NCBI GenBank assembly: GCA_007130265.1
Contig: SLST01000257.1
Coordinates: 1 to 7,366, forward strand
DNA from: Spirochaetales bacterium
Lineage (GTDB): Bacteria; Spirochaetota; Spirochaetia; DSM-27196; SLST01
Reading direction: 5' to 3'
Length of the DNA stretch: 7,366 bases
In this document: positions 6,433 through 7,366 of the stretch, piece after piece
Numbering within the stretch: the stretch's first letter is position 1
Layout: every line of letters starts with the position of its first letter
Position numbers and translations under genes: made by a program
The notes under the pieces: generated by a model
Databases searched by the model: none
What the model was told of the DNA's origin: nothing
The model's input: only the letters and a program-made list of their open reading frames with translations

Positions 6433-7366
6433 ATGGCACGAACACAGTCCTCCGTTCTCGTCGCGACGAACCGCGGTCTCTACGAAACCGGGCGAAGCGA
6501 GCCAACCGCCTTTGCCGGAGAACGGATCGCGGCGATCACGAGAACGGCGAACGCGGTGTGCGCCCTCGTGGGGCGGCACGAGATCTGGCGGACCAGGCCG
6601 GACGCCGGGGCGATCGACGAGGCGAGCTGGGAGAGGTTTGCGAGAGTGGAGCATCAGGCGGTCTCGCTCTACCGAACGCCGCAGGCGCTCTACGTCGGGA
6701 CGGAGGAGGCGCATCTCCTGCGCGTTGCGGACGACGGCACGGTGTCGCAGCTCCAGAGCTTCGAGGAGGCTCCGCGACGGGACGGATGGTTCACGCCGTG
6801 GGGCGGGCCGCCCGCGACGCGCGCAATCGACGCGGCCGACGACGGAGAGCTATTCGTGAACGTGCACGTAGGGGGAGTTCTCCGGTCCACCGACGGCGGC
6901 GAGAGCTGGCGCCAGACGATTGACATCCGCACAGATGTGCACCAGGTTCTGTTCCATGATACCGCGGGGATGATCTTCGCACCCTCCGCACGTGGCTTCG
7001 CGGAGAGCGCCGATCGCGGAGGATCATGGACTGTCACGACTGATGGGCTTGATTTCTCCTACATGCGCGCGGTCGCGGTCGCCGGCGACACGATTCTCGC
7101 AAGCGCCTCGAACGGGCCTCACGGCGACCGCGGCGCCGTCTACTCGCGACCCCTCGGGTCACGGGAGCCATTCGTCCGGTGCACAGCCGGACTGCCTGAG
7201 TGGTTCCCCGGGAACGTCGATACGTTCTGCCTCATAGCGGGCGGGAGCGATGCAGGCGAGGTCGCCCTGATCGCCGCTCCCGGGGGAACGGTGTACCTAT
7301 CGGAGGATGCCGGACGGCATTGGCGCGAGATCGCCAGCGGTCTGCCGCAGATCAACGCGGTAGCGA
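6433..7366 (+). CDS. Asp-box (BNR/VPS10-like) beta-propeller protein, runs off right edge
   Basis: The frame from ATG 6433 is open for 311 codons to the window end; related proteins are about 320-350 residues, so little is probably missing. Three Asp-boxes (S-x-D-x-G-x-x-W) are visible: S152-T-D-G-G-E-S-W159, S192-A-D-R-G-G-S-W199 and S290-E-D-A-G-R-H-W297. The start V-L-V-A-T-N-R-G-L-Y-E matches the first blade of the WD40/YVTN/BNR-like group. A good ribosome binding site (GGAGAGG at 6421-6427) precedes the ATG by five bases. There is no signal peptide or membrane segment, so it appears cytosolic, unlike secreted sialidases. I see no clear sialidase F/Y-R-I-P motif. The gap to the hydrolase is 81 bases with no convincing terminator, so co-transcription is likely. 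Its role is unknown: a lyase, hydrolase or scaffold acting on the same sugar is possible. Confidence 0.8.
   Translation, partial: MARTQSSVLVATNRGLYETGRSEPTAFAGERIAAITRTANAVCALVGRHEIWRTRPDAGAIDEASWERFARVEHQAVSLYRTPQALYVGTEEAHLLRVADDGTVSQLQSFEEAPRRDGWFTPWGGPPATRAIDAADDGELFVNVHVGGVLRSTDGGESWRQTIDIRTDVHQVLFHDTAGMIFAPSARGFAESADRGGSWTVTTDGLDFSYMRAVAVAGDTILASASNGPHGDRGAVYSRPLGSREPFVRCTAGLPEWFPGNVDTFCLIAGGSDAGEVALIAAPGGTVYLSEDAGRHWREIASGLPQINAVA

Noticed and set aside
6245..6923. Two plus-strand frames (6245-6859 and 6261-6923) at the hydrolase end
   Set aside because: Both are Arg/Ser- or Arg/Gly-rich, overlap the hydrolase and the propeller gene in other frames, and lack a domain; the frame from 6433 shows Asp-boxes and has the ribosome binding site.

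Overview
The window is a carbohydrate-uptake locus from a GC-rich bacterium with two membranes. A spirochaete is my best guess, by inference only. The substrate-binding protein has a plain signal peptide ending in V-F-A followed by T-G-Q, without the lipobox cysteine that Gram-positive LplA-type proteins carry. That ending, together with an LplABC-type transporter beside a LacI regulator, resembles spirochaete loci I know. No RNA gene, mobile element or CRISPR array is visible.

Left end, minus strand: the first 30 codons of a Uma2-family protein (1-91) lie downstream of a LacI-family repressor (88-1185) and overlap it by four bases (ATGA). The two are probably co-transcribed.

Control region (about 1186-1318): a near-consensus promoter reads right (TTTACA, 17 bp, TATAAT). 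It is followed by two related palindromes whose centres are 24 bp apart; the second is a perfect 18-bp palindrome with a central CpG. The lacI promoter probably overlaps the first. The longest reading of the first permease gene starts inside the -10 box, so its real start is probably further in.

Right-reading operon: two LplB/YtcP-type permeases (1278-2261 and 2271-3161), a secreted family 1 binding protein (3187-4854), a GC-rich terminator-like hairpin (4876-4905), a cytosolic clan GH-A glycoside hydrolase resembling GH51 arabinofuranosidases (4924-6351), and an Asp-box (BNR) beta-propeller protein that runs off the right end (6433 onward). The propeller frame has no stop in the window.

Working model: the binding protein captures an oligosaccharide in the periplasm, the two permeases import it with an ATPase encoded elsewhere, and the cytosolic hydrolase (perhaps with the propeller protein) breaks it down. 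The divergent LacI protein probably senses the sugar and represses the operon through the palindromes. The substrate cannot be read from the sequence; an arabinose- or related pentose-containing oligosaccharide is a reasonable first guess. The least familiar parts are the tandem operators with the start-codon conflict, the LacI-Uma2 coupling, and the propeller protein of unknown role.
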